This document shows positions 63,113 through 64,000 of a DNA stretch of 64,000 nt, piece by piece. The stretch is from Methylobacterium marchantiae (GTDB taxonomy: Bacteria > Pseudomonadota > Alphaproteobacteria > Rhizobiales > Beijerinckiaceae). The stretch's first letter is position 1, and each line of letters starts with the position of its first letter. The stretch is from contig NZ_BPQT01000008.1 of NCBI RefSeq assembly GCF_022179405.1, positions 1-64,000 on the forward strand, read 5' to 3'. The notes beneath the pieces were generated by a model. That model was not told the DNA's origin, ran no database searches, and saw only the letters and a list, made by a program, of their open reading frames with translations. The translations under genes were made by a program, and so were the position numbers.

Positions 63113-63801
63113 CCTGCGCCGAGCCGGCGCCCGAGACGGCGCGCCAGCACTTCGGACACGAGAAGGGCCGTCATCGACAGGGCCACCGAGATCAGGGTGA
63201 GGCGCAGGGCGGCCCCCTCCCCGCCCGGCACCTGGGTGAGGGTGTAGATCGCGGAGGGCAGCGTCTGAGTCTCGCCGGGAATGTTCGAGACGAAGGTGAT
63301 GGTGGCACCGAACTCGCCCATCGCCTTGGCGAAGGCCAGGACCGCGCCGGCGAGGATGCCGGGCATGGCGAGAGGCAGGGTGACGGTGAGGAAGACCGCG
63401 CTCGGGCGGGCGCCCAACGTGGCGGCGGCCTGTTCGAGGCGCCGGTCCACCGCCTCGATCGACAGGCGCATGGCCCTGACCATCAGGGGGAATCCCATGA
63501 TCGCGCAGGCCAGGGCCGCGCCGGTCCAGCGGAACGAGAACACGATCCCGATCTCGGCCAGCGCCGCCCCGAAGGTTCCGCGCCGGCCGAAGGAGAGCAG
63601 CAGCAGGTAGCCCGTCACCACCGGAGGCAGGATCAGGGGCAGATGGACCAGCCCGTCGAGGAGGGCACGGCCGGGAAAGCGCCCGCGCGCCAGCAGCATG
63701 GCGATGCCGAGGCCGGGGACGATACTCGCCAGGGTCGCCACGGCGGCGACCTTCAGGCTGAGGCCGATCGCCGTCCACTCGTCGGGTGTGAGGTCGAGCA
63801 C
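63109..63801 (-). CDS. modB: Molybdate ABC transporter permease ModB
   Basis: The 230-residue permease has five membrane helices. The family motifs are FPGRALLDGLVHLPLILPPVVTGYLLL and the cytoplasmic EAA-like loop AATLGARPSAVFLTVTLPLAMPGI, followed by FAKAMGEFGATITFVSNIPGETQTLPSAIY. It starts at ATG 63801 and is coupled to modC. The periplasmic binding-protein gene modA is not directly upstream. Confidence 0.94.
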   Translation of the reverse strand: MLDLTPDEWTAIGLSLKVAAVATLASIVPGLGIAMLLARGRFPGRALLDGLVHLPLILPPVVTGYLLLLSFGRRGTFGAALAEIGIVFSFRWTGAALACAIMGFPLMVRAMRLSIEAVDRRLEQAAATLGARPSAVFLTVTLPLAMPGILAGAVLAFAKAMGEFGATITFVSNIPGETQTLPSAIYTLTQVPGGEGAALRLTLISVALSMTALLVSEVLARRLGRRLGAG

Positions 63802-63933
63802 GGGCGGCCGGTCAGGTCCGGCTCGCGGCCGACCACGTCGTTCTGTGCCGCATCATGGGCTCGCGCATTCCCCTGCCGAAAGACCACCGATCGGCGTGAC
63901 GGACACGTCGATAGCACGGATTTCGGCCAGCGA

Positions 63934-64000
63934 TCAGGAGCTGGAGCCCTCGTCCTCGCCACCGACGCGACGCTCGGCGCGATGCAGCCGGCTCAGGAGA
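63934..64000 (-). CDS. C-terminal end of a truncated gene (unknown)
   Basis: A frame enters from the right edge and ends at TGA 63936-63934, giving LLSRLHRAERRVGGEDEGSSS. It is too short for identification; the charged, Ser-ending tail does not resemble the C-terminus of ModA. It might belong to a regulator or another protein on the minus strand. The 130 bases between it and modB hold no gene. Confidence 0.3.
   Translation of the reverse strand, partial: LLSRLHRAERRVGGEDEGSSS

Noticed and set aside
63802-63933. Moco riboswitch or ModE operator before modB
   Set aside because: No recognisable conserved helices or palindrome were seen in the 132-base spacer.

Overview
The window is a contiguous stretch of a high-GC alphaproteobacterial chromosome, most likely Methylobacterium/Methylorubrum or a close relative in the Hyphomicrobiales. 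The reasons are: an intracellular PHA depolymerase, a RegB/RegA redox pair, a 14-gene alphaproteobacterial-type nuo operon followed by birA, RNase J and the methylmalonyl/ethylmalonyl-CoA epimerase, a gap-pgk-fba cluster, FlaF/FlbT flagellin control genes, and dispersed palindromic repeats of the kind common in this order. The genus is inferred from gene content and order; no search was run.

Layout. 0.2-5.4 kb: secreted orphan protein, YgjP-type metalloprotease, PHA depolymerase, RegB/RegA and a small membrane protein. 5.6-8.1 kb: purS-purQ, apt and an inositol-monophosphatase-family gene. 8.2-14.1 kb (minus strand): gap, a coiled-coil membrane protein, pgk, fba, a degenerate ThiE-like protein and a Sel1-repeat protein. 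14.5-16.8 kb: DUF4164 protein, zapA, a 6S RNA, 5-formyl-THF cyclo-ligase and a YmdB-type phosphoesterase. 16.9-18.3 kb: an AT-richer promoter region driving a papain-like (C1) cysteine peptidase and an adjacent small protein resembling chagasin (I42) cysteine-protease inhibitors. This is the most unusual system in the window. 18.5-20.6 kb: a MotA/TolQ-like plus OmpA-like pair. 21-24.4 kb: lolD, lolC and proS. 24.4-24.8 kb: a gene-free stretch with a promoter-like sequence and a strong terminator, a candidate sRNA. 24.8-43.7 kb: DUF1467, epimerase, rnj, birA and nuoN to nuoA, all on the minus strand. 44-50.3 kb: two GT4 glycosyltransferases, a glycogen-debranching-type enzyme and infC with an AUU start. 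50.4-52.1 kb: alpha/beta hydrolase, DUF1150 protein and Hsp20. 52.7-56.7 kb: a secreted orphan protein, exbB-exbD-tonB, a phosphoesterase and a second secreted orphan. 56.8-61.8 kb: small membrane proteins, flaF, flbT, two tandem flagellins and a FlaG-like protein. 62-63.8 kb: modC-modB (molybdate import) without a visible modA, then the truncated end of a minus-strand gene.

Most of the window is core metabolism: respiratory complex I, triose-phosphate interconversion, purine and folate steps, lipoprotein export, iron/TonB energisation and motility. Accessory signals are concentrated in the peptidase/inhibitor locus, the repeat elements (one family inside the nuo operon, with its 13-bp core also inside birA), the gene-free regions near 24.6, 45.3 and 48 kb, and lineage-specific extensions of NuoE and NuoL. 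I saw no tRNA or rRNA gene, CRISPR array, transposase, integrase or prophage.
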